Assembly (NCBI GenBank): GCA_022495005.1 | Contig: JAGYXB010002034.1 | Span: 248,001 to 312,000, forward strand | Origin: Rhyacophila brunnea | Lineage: Eukaryota; Arthropoda; Insecta; Trichoptera; Rhyacophilidae | Direction: 5' to 3' | DNA: 64,000 bases | In this document: positions 32,923 to 44,599 of the stretch, in pieces | Layout: every line of letters starts with the position of its first letter | How positions within the stretch are numbered: position 1 is the first letter of the stretch | Made by a program: the position numbers and the translations under genes | Notes under the pieces: generated by a model | What the model saw: the letters and a program-made list of their open reading frames with translations, nothing else | Databases searched by the model: none | What the model was told of the DNA's origin: nothing

Positions 32923-34306
32923 GGGGTCTAGGATCATAAGGGCGAAACTATAAAAATGGCTGTTTAGAGTTAAATATTGCATTGTCTTGCTAGAACACAG
33001 TTCTATCATATGTAAAAAGATGAAACTTGTACGTATAGCGGTTTGCCAGATATTACTCGGCGTATCTACAAATCCACATGGAATTTTAATGTCATATGGG
33101 TGAATGTCCTCTTACACCTGTGTGACTCTGACATTAATGCCGATTAATCAAAGACACTTCGACGTAAGCGGCGTTTCGCCTTTATGTCACTGACATAAAG
33201 TTTAGTTTATGGAAGTTTCGTAATTTTTAGTTTGGCGTAAGTTGTCAATTTAACTTAAGTAAACACTTGTTATCGGTTCATATTTGCATATCAACAATGT
33301 TTTGAAGAGGTGATGATTGTGGATATCTTTAAACAGAACCAACGTACAAGCATGCGAAGTAAGTAATTACTTATGTATATTTAAGTTATGTTATTTCGAC
33401 TCCTAGCCGGTCAAATTGTTTTTAAATTGAATCTGATTAAATATTTATATACTTACAGCATCATTATAAATCATGTTTTTGCAGATCGAAATACAGAATT
33501 GGAAGATGAAGAACTGAATGTTTTGAACTCAAATCATGTACCAGATAATACACCGACTAATGATTATAATTTCAAGGAGAATAACTCTGATAAACAGTTA
33601 ACCTTGATTAAATATTATAATGAATTGTTCATTTGTTCAGATATAGCTTTATCTACTAGCTGATTGTATTAAAAATACAATTTTTTTCTCTGACATGCAT
33701 ATTATAATCTCAGGAGTTACTTCGTGGTTGCAGAGCTCAAGATAATATTTTCGAGAGTTTCTCCCTGATACGTTACCAGGATGGCCAGCAAAATGACTAA
33801 TGGAAAATAATGCAGAATATTCACTCATCATAAAAGACAGAATTGAACTCTATTATGTATTATGTAATCAATATTTTATATTTTTTTTATAAAACCGGAC
33901 TCAAAATATCTGTCTTTTATATTAAAAATACTATTTCTTTTCTTAGACGTGCACATCATCCCAGAATTTACTTCGTGGTTGAATAGTGAAACAGTTATGT
34001 TTTGTATTATCTATATTGTATTATGAACAAATATTTACCAGTAACCTTATTGAAAATATTTTGAGAGACAAAAGGTCGAATGTCTCCCATTAATTATATT
34101 TTATTTTTTTCCCATCTAACTAATGTCTAAAATTACGATATTGATGCTCTACATTACTCTTATGAATATGTTACAATAGCTTTATTTTTTTTTTTGTATT
34201 TTTACAAATTTTTGTTTTTTAACAATAAAAACTATTTTACCCTATTTTCCCATTTATCTCAGTACAGTGTAGTTTGTAGTTTCGCCCTTATGATCCTAGA
34301 CCCCCA
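32923..34306. mobile_element. TIR-bounded 1.38-kb unit, unclassified
   Basis: The left end GGGGGTCTAGGATCATAAGG continues GCGAAACTA and has its exact inverse (TAGTTTCGCCCTTATGATCC...) at 34278-34306, a 29-bp perfect pair. No flanking duplication is evident (ATAATAC on the left, AAATAGATA on the right). Inside are a possible two-exon ORF (33313-33663) and a partial direct repeat (about 33671-33735 and 33926-33990, sharing TTACTTCGTGGTTG). The superfamily is not recognised. Confidence 0.75.
33313..33663 (+). CDS. Possible two-exon ORF inside the 1.38-kb TIR unit
   Basis: Exon 1 (33313-33358) starts with ATG and ends before GTAAGT; exon 2 (33485-33663) follows a pyrimidine-rich ...GTTTTTGCAG. 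The joined frame is kept (46 + 179 nt, 74 codons plus stop). The product is acidic and polar, with an N-R-N-T-E-L-E-D-E-E-L run, and matches no family I know. The 126-nt intron is plausible for an insect. Good splice sites and phase support it, but short length and lack of homology leave chance possible. A further exon near 33950 (after TTTCTTTTCTTAG) is conceivable. Confidence 0.35.
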
Positions 34307-35307
34307 AATAGATACTCTATATTCATATCAGACAATATTATGAAATTAATTATTCACTTCAACACCTCTGAGAGTAGGTAATCTGTCAACGAGAGCATTA
34401 ATGCCAATATGATTAATAATAACTATTCATTTTATTTACAAAGCTTTTCCATTTTGTTATAAGAAACTACTGTGAAGGAAAATGTTGTTTCATATCTGAT
34501 AGCTTCTAGTATTCGGTAGAGAATTGATGAATTATTGAAACTAATTATGTCACTACGCACTATAAGCAGAATAACATAAGATACGATATTGAGTTACAAT
34601 AATAATTACGATAATTGAATACTTACATATTTTAAAAGTGTAAGGTATGACAATCTGTATGTAAAACTTACATACTTACCTACAGGTAAGCATCTATCTA
34701 CATATTATTTATGTGGGAAAGGTATTTATTCAATGGTCATATTTGCCCCTCCTTTTATACTTATGAGTGTATATTTTATATATGTATATGCATGTAGGTA
34801 TACTATGTTGAGGGGCTTACTTCTTAGGGAACTTATTCTATCATTGTCCGGTTTGAGGGGCGCTCAATCAAAGATCGCGGTTCGATTGTTAATTCAGTCA
34901 CCCGTATCATAATTTCTAAAACCCATGACCGTCTGTAGTCAGGCATCAAATTGCGAGTTCTGATGATAGTTCTAGTTATTGAGTAACTTTAAATGCAATG
35001 CGGTAACCTATTCGTATTACATAAAAAAACGTTTACATGTATTGATTAATGTAATACAATTTTTTTCAATATGGACCAATTATCATTATTTTATTCGAAG
35101 TAAGTAAGTAGTAAGTACCTAGTTACTTATAAGAAATAACTACGATCGGAATTCACAGTTTATTGCCGTAGCCCGACTATTTTATAGTGTCTTGTATTTT
35201 TTTAAATTCGACAACAGACATATTTAAAATGTAGTATTTTGAGTCGTGGTAGGTATCTAATACAGGACGATTGAATTTGTTACGTCGTCTGACGTTATAG
35301 GTACCTA
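34307..35307. other. Unassigned; weak tRNA-like trace
   Basis: GATCGCGGTTCGATTG near 34873 resembles a box B on the plus strand without a convincing box A. The rest shows nothing recognisable. Confidence 0.35.
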
Positions 35308-35590
35308 CATCATCACCAGCCTGTTTCAATCCATCGCTGGATCGAAGCCTCCTCAAGGTCTCTAATCTCTTCTCGGTTCGTTAATATATGTTACCGCGTT
35401 ATTTCACCGTACCTACTATAATAATACGTCGTCAATCCAATATACTTCGGACGGATTTTAGGTAATTTAATATATTCGGATAGGTACCACTAGATTATCG
35501 TATCTATCTCTTTTTCCAGCGTTCCTCACAGCTAATAGGTATGTATCCAGCCTATCTCCATTTAAGGGCGTTGGTATACTAATTTATTAG
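35308..35590 (-). pseudogene. Highly diverged RTE-like LINE 3' end, minus strand
   Basis: CATCATCACCAGCCTGTTTC followed by AATCCATCGCTGGA.CGAAGCCTCCTCAAG is the hallmark 3' end of the insect RTE type, and the far end (CCAGCCTATCTCC) still encodes the R-W-A-G box on the minus strand. Many indels lie between. Confidence 0.7.
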
Positions 35591-35641
35591 TCAATTACGT
35601 AGTATGATGAGCCAGTCACGTTGTTAAAAAAATGTGATGAG

Positions 35642-36505
35642 TAGGGCCCGGATTTATATGCTACTGCATGTTTTGTTAGGGTGTATGCACAGCTATGAGA
35701 GTTGCACAGAAATCTGTTTTGAAAGACACAGAATCCAAAAATAAAATTTTATTGTGCATATAAATGCATATTTGAGATGTTAGAGCATATTTGAGACATG
35801 AGTGCATATTTCATAAATAAATGCATATTTTAGAGCTTTTGAATGTATAATTTTGGTTTTTTAAATTATTTTATCGAAATATAACTAAGTTAGGAAGGAA
35901 GAAAGTTTAGATGCACTTGCATTTTTAATGCCATCTCCGAGCTGTGGATTTATCAGTGGAAAAAGTGAAGTCAACTCGGGCACTATTATTTAAAGTTTGC
36001 CCAAGTGGACGTTGAGAGGTAGTTTTCCGCATATAAACAAAATACTGACAGATACCTATGCGGAAAAATTTAATGCCAGAGCATAATATTGAAAAAAATA
36101 ATGTATTTTTTTTGGGGCGAAAAACAGAAAATAGTATTTAGGAATAGTTAAGTGTGTCGTTTTTGTTTTTTAAGTTATGTTTGGTATACATTGCATTTAT
36201 TATTCAATTATTTGTAGGTAGGTACCTACTTGTGAAAAAACTATTTTGAAAATTGTAAATGATTAACTTTATTTTCTTTGTTTGTGTTTTTTGTTCTGAT
36301 ATCGTATTATGTTGAAAAATTATTAACTGTTTATTCGATTTTTTGTCAGTAATATTGGGTAAAGTGGGTATTTACAATTTTTTCCCACAAAAATGTCAAT
36401 TTTTAACTGCATATTTCTTCGGTTTTAGTGCATATTTTATTGATTTTAAGTGCATACGTGCATGCATATAACCATGTTTTTTGTTGCATACAAATCCGGG
36501 CCCTA
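35642..36505. mobile_element. hAT-type element with TAGGGCCCGGATTT ends, 864 bp
   Basis: GTGATGAG is duplicated perfectly at 35634-35641 and 36506-36513. The ends are TAGGGCCCGGATTTATATGC and GCATACAAATCCGGGCCCTA. TGCATATTT motifs are repeated many times inside both ends (for example 35764, 35801, 35820, 36409, 36430), the arrangement expected for clustered transposase-binding sites. No transposase frame. Confidence 0.92.
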
Positions 36506-36513
36506 GTGATGAG

Positions 36514-36720
36514 TCTAAAGAAATCTATGAAGTTTATGAAAGAATTCTCGTAGGCATTCAATCCCTAGGCCACCCCCGGGAGAGATGGGCGGGTAATGTC
36601 AAGATAGATGCAGATAAGCTAATTGTAACCAACTGGAGAAAGAACTCGATGACGGATGACGGTTTTACAGTCGGTCATGGACTCAAGTAGTCTATAGCTC
36701 CAGCTTAAGTAATTCAGATA
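36514..36720 (+). pseudogene. LINE C-terminal fragment
   Basis: One frame reads G-H-P-R-E-R-W-A-G-N-V-K-I-D-A-D-K-L, then N-W-R-K-N-S-M, matching the G-R-P-x-x-R-W-x-x-x-V-x-x-D-x-x-x-L...N-W end of insect endonuclease-RT proteins. It is cut on the left by the hAT element at 35642-36505. Confidence 0.7.
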
Positions 36721-37179
36721 ACCGTATCAGGGGCTTCAAAGAAAAAGAAAATCAAAAGTAAAGTAGGTACCTACCGATTATCGGATGAATGACCGCGGGC
36801 CTAGAATGATCTTACCCTTTGCGTGCATCATAATATTACCACTGCATATGTGTAGAAATTCATATTATACACCCCCACCACAAAAACAAAACCACACTAC
36901 AAACACCTGGACATGTCGAATTGCATACACTCATACGACTCTACCTCATTCCTGCCGAAGTATTGATATACCTCTGCCTAATATGGCTCTCAAACTTTCA
37001 TGACATTTTTATTGGATAATTTTAGGTTACCTACTTGCTTAATTCATTCATATATTTTATCTAACATGATTATCAACATTTTAAAGTAATTGGGCACCTT
37101 AAATAAAATACTGAAGTATGTAAACAACGTTTTCAGAATACAATAATTGAATAACTGTGCCTTAAAAACGTAACTTTTA
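36721..37179. other. Unassigned stretch
   Basis: A C/A-rich patch (about 36870-36930) gives a short frame with no resemblance to a family. Nothing else recognised. Confidence 0.4.
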
Positions 37180-37378
37180 CGCCCACGGTGAAATCCTGGG
37201 TCTGGCTAGTGTACACAATATATTGTTTTTCACTTTGTGTTTGAGTCAGAGTATAGACCTAATAGGTTGAGCAAGTGGCTAACTTATATTTCTCGTAAAA
37301 ATAAAAATCTGTTAATACAAACCTCCACTCTGTGGAGGCCCGTATGATCGTATTAGGATAGGACATGGTAAAACAAAA
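37180..37378 (+). mobile_element. tRNA-derived SINE S2 copy
   Basis: CGGTGAAATCCTGGGTCTGG is the end of a damaged tRNA-like head, followed by the full S2 body to GGACATGGT. The head lacks most of box A. Confidence 0.8.
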
Positions 37379-37622
37379 AGTAATCGGATAATAATTAGCC
37401 GTGCAGACAATAATAATTGTACGTGCGAGTATATTCACAAGCTTATTGAAGAAACAATCCACTCTATCTTAGATTACGTATTCGAAAATAATCAGTAACT
37501 AGCACTACCATCGTAATTCACAATTCAGTCCCCTGGTTTGTCTATAGTTGGTCATTATCATTCCACTACAAAACAATAGTTCTATACTGACTAATTTCTT
37601 TTACTACAGAATAAAACGTTAA

Positions 37623-38471
37623 GGGGGGACATGCTCAGCGTAGGTCAAAATGGAGCTTTTATTGCATTTTAAAAGCATAAACCTGGACATTCCTTAAACG
37701 TTGTAGATAATATATTTAAATAATTTTGAAGCCTTAATATCCTAATATATTTATTTTAAACATTTGATGACTGCATAAGGTATTTTTATTACATAAAATA
37801 GTATTCTTTTAAACCTTTCGCTATAATGTTTTAGAATATAGTCATATTTCAGTACATAAATGTGCATTGGTGTTAAGATTTTTTACATTTATTCATTTTT
37901 AAACGCATTTATAAAACCATTAGTATAATTTATGTCGACATATTATAGTGAAATATTTACGATAAAAAATTATATTGATAATCTCTGTGATCCCAAATTT
38001 GACAAGAATTAAGCATTTTACATATCTTTAGAATTATCTTCAAATGTGTTAATCTTGCCCATTTTTTGAGTAATAAAATGCCTAATTCTTGTCAAATTTG
38101 GGATCACAGAGATTATCAATATAATTTTTTATCGTAAATATTTCACTATAATAATGTCGACATAAATTATACTAATGGTTATATAAATGCATTTAAAAAT
38201 TAATAAATGTAAAAAATCTTAACACCACTGCACATGTATGTACTGAAATATGACTATATTCTAAAACATTAGAGCGAGAGGTTTAAAAGAATACTATTTT
38301 ATGTAATAAAAATACTTTATGCAGTCATCAAATGTTTAAAATAAATATAAAGGATAATAAGGCTTCAAAATTATACAAATATATTATCTACAACGTTTAA
38401 GGAATGTCCAGGATCATGCTTTTAAAATACAATAAAAGCTCCATTTTGACCAACGCTGAGCATGTCCGCCC
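37623..38471. mobile_element. piggyBac-like foldback, copy 1 (TTAA-flanked)
   Basis: TTAA lies on both sides (37619-37622 and 38472-38475). The unit begins GGGGGGACATGCTCAGCG and ends with the inverse CGCTGAGCATGTCCGCCC. The arms of about 400 bp pair almost throughout. The middle is shorter than in copy 2 (45288-46679), having lost the GGCCGTAGCC-containing segment. TTAA duplication is characteristic of piggyBac; there is no transposase. Confidence 0.88.
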
Positions 38472-38475
38472 TTAA

Positions 38476-39214
38476 GTTGTTTCTTTCATAATTTTAAATA
38501 CCTACATAGAATTTACAAATATTATTTAATAATTGCCATTCCTCATACATATATACTTATGTCGCATCAACCATACAATAAACAATAATTTTCAAACGTA
38601 CACTGTTAATGCACTAGTTACCTAGCATCTTTTCAATCACATTAATACCACTGTTCTCCTGTTTACTAAAATAATGACATTTATATGAATTGGGCCATGC
38701 GTTAGTATTTATATGAGAAAAGTTTTTTACATGGACATGTTTATTCTAAAGCTAAGTCCACCAATGTCGTTGAAAAAGAGTCTATTAACTGACTATGGTG
38801 ATTAGTGTACAAAAGTACGTAAAATATTTTGTGGGTATAAACCGTTTGAGAGCCAATGTGCACACACCACCACAATGACATCGACACCAAATGGGCTGGC
38901 TTAGTACCTACCCACAACACCTTGACACACCTTGTAGTCGCACGAACTGGCATTCGAACCCGACACTCGTGCATTCATACGTAAAACAACATCTACAAAA
39001 ATGTACAATAACATCGATATAACTAGACATAAAGAACATTAAAATGTATATATGTAAATAATGTAAGGTGATATCTATAGATGCCTGCCTACTAACATAT
39101 ATGTAGGTATTACTAACATCTATAAGGCGTGTCACCTTTTGGCTTCATAGCATTATAAGATGATAACTTCGTGCGTATTACCTACTTCTAATAATCTTCA
39201 TATTCTTTGCCTCA
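38476..39214. other. Unassigned, with a minus-strand tRNA-like trace
   Basis: At about 38935-38985 the minus strand has CGGGTTCGAATGCCAG, a good box B. No reliable box A was found. The rest is unrecognised. Confidence 0.35.
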
Positions 39215-39430
39215 TTACTGAGAATGGTGATCACTATTACAGGCCTTACCAACAATATTCTTCCATCTAGAGCGGTCCTGCGCTGATCTTGCTAGTAGTA
39301 TCGCTTCATCTGAAAGGCGCACGCCCTCGCAAAATCCTTCCTTCAACCCTTCAACGCCACTAGATATTAGGTAGGTACTCTTCTCTCTAGGCTGCTCGGA
39401 TCTCTCCTTACTGAGTACATCCGTAACCAA
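39215..39430 (-). pseudogene. Probable LINE C-terminal tail, minus strand
   Basis: The minus strand is open for 71 codons with G-L-K-E-G, L-A-R-S-A-Q-D-R-S-R-W-K-N-I-V-G-K-A and an end S-D-H-H-S-Q. The A-Q-D-R-x-x-W box near the C-terminus is shared by the other tails here (A-Q-D-R-E-K-W at 5261-5506). The family differs and upstream boxes are not visible. Confidence 0.5.
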
Positions 39431-39851
39431 AGAATTGGAAAAAACTTTTTTTGCAGTTGTCCAAGTCTGAGAGACGAAATTTTATACCTCTTCTAGATTA
39501 AATACATTTGTACCTGATCATCTATGGACTGCGGAGCAGCAGTGATATTCATATATAATAGATAGGTACCTATCTACCGAATAATAGTGAAATAATATTA
39601 TGTACCTACGTACCTACATCACAGAAAAGATTAATAAATATAAATGTAAAAGCCATCTTCATGGACCAAAGTTCTGAAGCATGGTAGTTTATGACCTGAA
39701 CACCATAAAACCAACCAAAGTTTAAAAAAATCGCGTCGACTGTTCGCAAAGACTGAAAGCACGTTATATTAATGTGACAAACTAAAATGCTATTGAAAAA
39801 AGAATATTCTTTAACACCTGCTTAATTTTATCCCATATGCTTCCACACTCC

Positions 39852-41646
39852 ATATGAGGAGCAAACATTCAAAAAGTGATTTGTCACACATTTTGAAAAA
39901 TGCTGTTTATTGTCAATTCTGATAGTCCATATTGAAATCTATGAAAGGAAACCAGAATCAGTGTTCAAAGAACGTTTTATTTTATAAAAAATTAATCCTA
40001 AAAATGAAACATTCAAGCAAACCATGATTTCTCCAGCACTCGATTTCAATCATACGATGTTTTGTCCTATTAACCAATCACAGCGTAGGAGCCGCCATAT
40101 TGCATATGTGACTAATCACATTTTGCATGGTAGCTGTGAGCTGTTACTTCAGTGACAGTATTGTTTAAAGAGGTTGTGTTTTCAACAAGATGTTAATAAA
40201 ATTTAATTTACTATAACAATTTACGATGCAAGAAGATAGTGTGGACCATATCGAAGTTGGCCAAGCCAATATTGGCTCTAGAAAAAGGATTTCTACAGGT
40301 GGGAAACGATCTGAAGCAAAAAAAAAGATATTCTATACCACATTTTTGTACCTGGATAGAAGAAAGGTAATTAAGAAATAGCTTCAGCATTGCTGCACCA
40401 TTTAAGAATAATTTAAAACGATTATCACTAAAAGTAGAAATAATACCACGTAGCCAACAACGTGTACTGGTCAAAGGAAATACACATTTTCATTATATTA
40501 GCGATAGCCCGGAAGAATACAATTACTTGGTGAAGAAATGTATATCTTATTCACATTTGCAATGAGTCCAACCGGACACGTTGCCCTTATCACATTTCAT
40601 ATCCCAAGAGAAGAAAAATGATGTAAAAGTAATTTCTGGCGACTGGAAGAATCTCGGAGATGGAGGACTATACAGATGGCAGATGCGTACATTCGAGACC
40701 TTCCAGGGACCATGGCAAACGAGGCCGGAAGAGATGCACTTTTTAATTTCTGTATTGATGTAATCATAATCATAAAAAGAATAAAAATAATAAATGGTGA
40801 CATGTAATGATGATTCATGCCTTTCAGATCCAGTGACTGCAATCATATAAGATAGGATAAGTATGTGCTCAGAATATCAGTCCTATGCGACATTTCTTTT
40901 ACCACGGGAAAAAACTCGACTACAAATCGCAGTCCTCAGTTCCCAATGAATACGACAAAATATTCATCAGAATCACCTCCACCTTGCGCTACTAAGAATT
41001 TTCCAGGGTATTTGCAAGGTGGTTTCATAGGCCCCGGCCGAATTCAAATTAGCAATACCCGATGCGGGTAGAAGAATAGTTTTCAATAAAGCATATTCTC
41101 TCAGCCGGCACAATTTTCATTTGACTAGCATCAAGTAGAGTAGTTTGCGTGCCAAAGTTCTTAAGAAACCTCGATAGTAAATGCGAGGTATCCATAAAGG
41201 CATCTAGGGGGGGGGGGGGAAACTATAATGGTACAAAAAAAACTTTTAGAAGAGAAGGAGGTCATATGTGACTGTGTGGAGCCAGAACATTTTACTATTT
41301 AACAATCTGTACATAATATTATACAATATGCTCCCTAATACATTTTATTAAAATAATATATTATGATATAAATGAAATGCCTTGATTTTCATTCAAATGA
41401 TGTTTTGTCCACAAGTTTCATGCAAATCGTGTTTTGTCCAAATATCAAATCAAAAAATGAACCACTTCCATGAGTTTTAGATTATACAAAATACGAGGAT
41501 TAAAATTCTTTTATTAAATAGTTTTATAATAAAAAAAACGATTTTGAGTACATAGGCTAGGTTATTAAACAATATGTTTTTCGTGATTATCTCAGCTCAA
41601 CATCAGCTGTGTGACAAATCACTTTTTGAATGTTTTCTCCTCATAT
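39852..41646. mobile_element. Unclassified 1.8-kb TIR element with coding remnants
   Basis: The left end ATATGAGGAGCAAACATTCA, continuing to about 39 bp (AAAAGTGATTTGTCACACA), has its near-exact inverse at 41608-41646. It interrupts family C copy C5. Flanking TA/TATA may be the duplication but is ambiguous. GTTTTGTCC recurs near both ends (40055, 41401, 41431). Inside are two reading segments (40226-40381 and 40380-40763) and a stretch near 41030-41130 that looks coding in places. No known transposase motif was recognised. Confidence 0.75.
40226..40763 (+). pseudogene. Unrecognised coding remnant in the 1.8-kb TIR element
   Basis: A first ATG frame (40226-40381, 51 codons) has a basic G-S-R-K-R-I-S and K-R-S-E-A-K-K-K run. 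The next segment (40380-40763) is open in a different frame except for one TGA at 40563, reading A-A-P-F-K-N-N-L-K-R-L, P-E-E-Y-N-Y-L-V-K-K-C, then I-S-G-D-W-K-N-L-G-D-G-G-L-Y-R-W-Q-M. Residue composition looks protein-like over about 128 codons. A GT at 40367 and AG near 40381 lie at the frame change, too close for a normal intron. It may be a decayed transposon protein or captured gene; I do not recognise it. Confidence 0.45.
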
Positions 41647-42014
41647 ATTTAGCCTGTTATACCACACCAAGTATGGTAAGGCAGTTCCAAATAATTTTGT
41701 GTTCCCTGGTGCATATTGACCACCTGGCGACCGAAGGGCTACATTATTTCCCCCCATAGTATTACCGATTATTTAATATAATTCCATATCATTATTTTAT
41801 AAAATTATCATCGTTCTAATGCCTAGACATATTGCGTTTTGCGAATTTTATATTTCTCATATAATTCAATACAAATTCAACGCAAATTTCACACTTATGC
41901 TTGAAATTGTAGGTATGCCGAATCAATGAGTATATTATAATATATAACGTAAGGATCATAACTATATGATACACCTACAAAGGGGTAGATTGGTGAATAT
42001 ATGATTACACCTAT

Positions 42015-42572
42015 CAGTGGTGAAGCGTGGAGGTAGCCTGTTAAGATCGGACATAAATAGTGTACACTAAACTTTGTCAGTCAAACGTATTTGTTTTCAT
42101 TAAACAAGTTAGTTTTTAAAATTCAATTAAACCCTGTCCAATCCAAGCCATAGTAGATAATAGTAAAAAAATATTCGTTTATCCATAAAATATCTAAAAT
42201 TATGCCATTAACCCATATATAATTTTAGATATTTTATAGATTTAAGAATATTTTTTTATTGAATATGATTCGGTTTAGGCAGGGCTTAATTAATTTAAAA
42301 AATACTAACCAGCACCATCTGTAATATTATGTATTCTCAATTCAACGAAAACCAATAAGTATGACTGAAAAAGTGTGAACTAATTTTGTCGGATCGGCCA
42401 TACCATACTTAAACTATTATGGTTTTGTTTAGGCAGGGTTTAATTGAATTTTAAAAATACTATGTAAACATTATAGTCTTAGTTCAATGAAGACAAATAC
42501 GTATGGCTGACAAAGTTTAATGTGCACCATTTATGGAGCATCTTAACAGCCTATCTCAAGCCTTCGCCACTG
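42015..42572. mobile_element. Family A hAT-like element, copy A6
   Basis: The copy starts CAGTGGTGAAGCGTGGAGGT and ends GCCTTCGCCACTG. The flanks ACACCTAT and GGTACTAT share only part of the octamer. Interior order is as in A2 and A5. Confidence 0.88.
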
Positions 42573-42806
42573 GGTACTATCCAGTATCAAAACTGGCAGT
42601 CATCTACGACACTCCACTATTGTCATTATTTGACTTGAACAAGCGTATTATATTTGGCTGAGTACACTGATGTGCTGCAAAGTGAATAACAATATTATTT
42701 TCCACAATCACAAAGATATACTTAATTTCCCATTCGTAATGAAAATGATAAGTTTTGATCTTCTTTTGGGCACTCATTGCAATCATCGTCAAACTATTAT
42801 CAGCAA

Positions 42807-42858
42807 GTGACGAAGGGTGGAGGTAGGTTGTTAAGATTCGACATAAATAGTGTATTTA
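42807..42858. mobile_element. Family A left-end fragment A7
   Basis: AAGTGACGAAGGGTGGAGGT to CATAAATAGTGTA is a family A left end. It joins TTAAGTTCCCATTATTTCTG, the right end of family C, so two truncated elements meet here. Confidence 0.7.
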
Positions 42859-43443
42859 AGTTCCCATTATTTCTGAGTTTCCTGGTCTAGGCCTAGGGTC
42901 TACAACTCTACACTACAATAAAATTAACATAAAAATGTCTTAACAATTATAATCGTTATAAAAAAGAGTTAGAGCTATCAAAAGCAGTACGATAAATTAT
43001 ATTGAGTACCAATTTAATCTTTATATGGTGTAGGGTCAAAAAGCACTGGTCAAATGAGCCAAACCATTTGTTAAAGCAGCTATAAATTCTTTAAAAAACC
43101 TGTGATTACAGTGTTTGCGCTTCTAAATACACTTTTTATTTGATACTTAGGTACTAAATCAAAATAATTAAACACATGGTCCGTTCAGACTCTTACGAAT
43201 TCGTTTATGTTTTTTTTTTTGCTTAGCGTGCGTTCGTGCAATTAAATAATTAGCGGGGTCTTGCGCGCCGCCGAAAATCTCCGTGATTTTACCCGAAAAG
43301 GTAAAGAAAGTAAAAAAAGAATAATAAAAAAAACGCGAGGACTCGGGATGTTTTTACAACGAATATACAGGCGCCGCGAAAGCCTTCGGGCGACTTTGTC
43401 CCAAATTCCTACAGGGTGATTAGGAACTACTTTTATTATCACA
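42859..43443. other. Mostly unassigned; family C right-end scrap at the start
   Basis: Besides TTCCCATTATTTCTGAGTTT near 42862 nothing is recognised. A minus-strand frame from 43242 runs on into family A copy A8 and is not a gene. Confidence 0.4.
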
Positions 43444-43451
43444 ATACCTAC

Positions 43452-44021
43452 CAGTGGCGAAGGATGGAGGTAGGCTGTTAAGACCTTACATAAATAGTGC
43501 ACATCAAAATTTGTCAGTCGTACGTATTTGTTTTCATTGAAATAAAACCACAATTTAGGTAGGTACAGATGGTGTTGGTTAGTTTTCAAAATTCAATTAA
43601 ACCCTGCGAAACCCAAGCCATAATAGATATAATAAAAAAAAATCTCGTATATTTATAAAATATCTAAAAATATGCAATTAAATCATACATAACTTTGGAT
43701 ATTTTATAGATATAATATAATCTGTTATCTATTATAATTTGGTTTAGGCAGGACTTAATGAATTTAAAAAAAAACAACAATATGTGTAATATGTATTTTT
43801 AATGTAACGAAAACAAATAAGTATGAATGAAAAAATCTGCACAATTTTGTCGTATCGCTCAAAATATACCAAAATTATTATGGTTTGTTTAAGGCAGGGC
43901 TTAATTGATTTTTAAAAACTAACCTACACCATCTGTAAATTGTAGTATTAGTTCAATAAAAACAAATACGTATGACTAACAAAGTTTAATGTGTATTCCA
44001 CTATATCCACCCTTCGCTAGT
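43452..44021. mobile_element. Family A hAT-like element, copy A8
   Basis: The copy starts CAGTGGCGAAGGATGGAGGT after ATACCTAC and ends CCACCCTTCGCTAGT. Part of the right terminal repeat is deleted (GTGTATTCCACTATATCC). Interior palindromic core present. Confidence 0.85.
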
Positions 44022-44599
44022 ACGTATAATTCAACAGCGGCAATTTTTTTTTTGGAGCAGATGACGCCGTCGATATTATTTAGATTTTAAATATGACCTA
44101 AAAACAGTTCAAACCAGTCATACAAATTAATAAATTACACCACTAATATCTGTACATATTGCTCATAAATTGAATATAAGGTATTATCCAAGGTATAATT
44201 AAATCCCTGAAAATAACACCAATGGGATATGTCCCACAAATATGTACTCACTTGTACCTACTTGCGACTCATTCATTGCTTCAGAAGCGGTCATCTATCG
44301 TGGGAGCTGGTACTACTGTCTAGAAAGTTTAGTTTTTTTTATTAGGTATACCTTAAAGAGGGGACATTATATGTTTTTGCACAGGTGCGCACTAGGATTT
44401 TTGGGGGGGGGGTCCATTTTGAAAAAAAGTCCATAATATTTTTTTATTGATTTTTAAGGCAGTGCGAGATGAGCGGGGTTAACAAAATCTGGCAGTGCCA
44501 CTGACTTCTACATTTACACCGTCCACGGTTTACAGGTACACTCTTTATACCCAGACACTTCGCACTTGTACACCTACGATTTATTGCGTCGTGTCGCTT
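44022..44599. other. Unassigned stretch with a G-run
   Basis: A run of ten G lies near 44401. No gene or shared repeat was recognised. Confidence 0.4.

Larger units (their letters stand above)
39620..41708 (+). mobile_element. Family C element, copy C5, split by a 1.8-kb TIR element
   Basis: The left part (39620-39851) runs from CACAGAAAAGATTAATAAAT to TATGCTTCCACACTC; the right part (41647-41708) continues CCTGTTATACCACACC to TTTTGTGTTCCCTG. The same junction is continuous in the copy at 62312-62653. The flanking octamers no longer match. Confidence 0.75.

Noticed and set aside
40547..40846. Minus-strand frames of 99 and 81 codons
   Set aside because: They are antisense to the more protein-like plus-strand frame 40380-40763.
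43242..43589. Minus-strand frame of 115 codons
   Set aside because: Its first third is the terminal repeat of family A copy A8 and the rest has no family resemblance; it is a chance frame across an element boundary.
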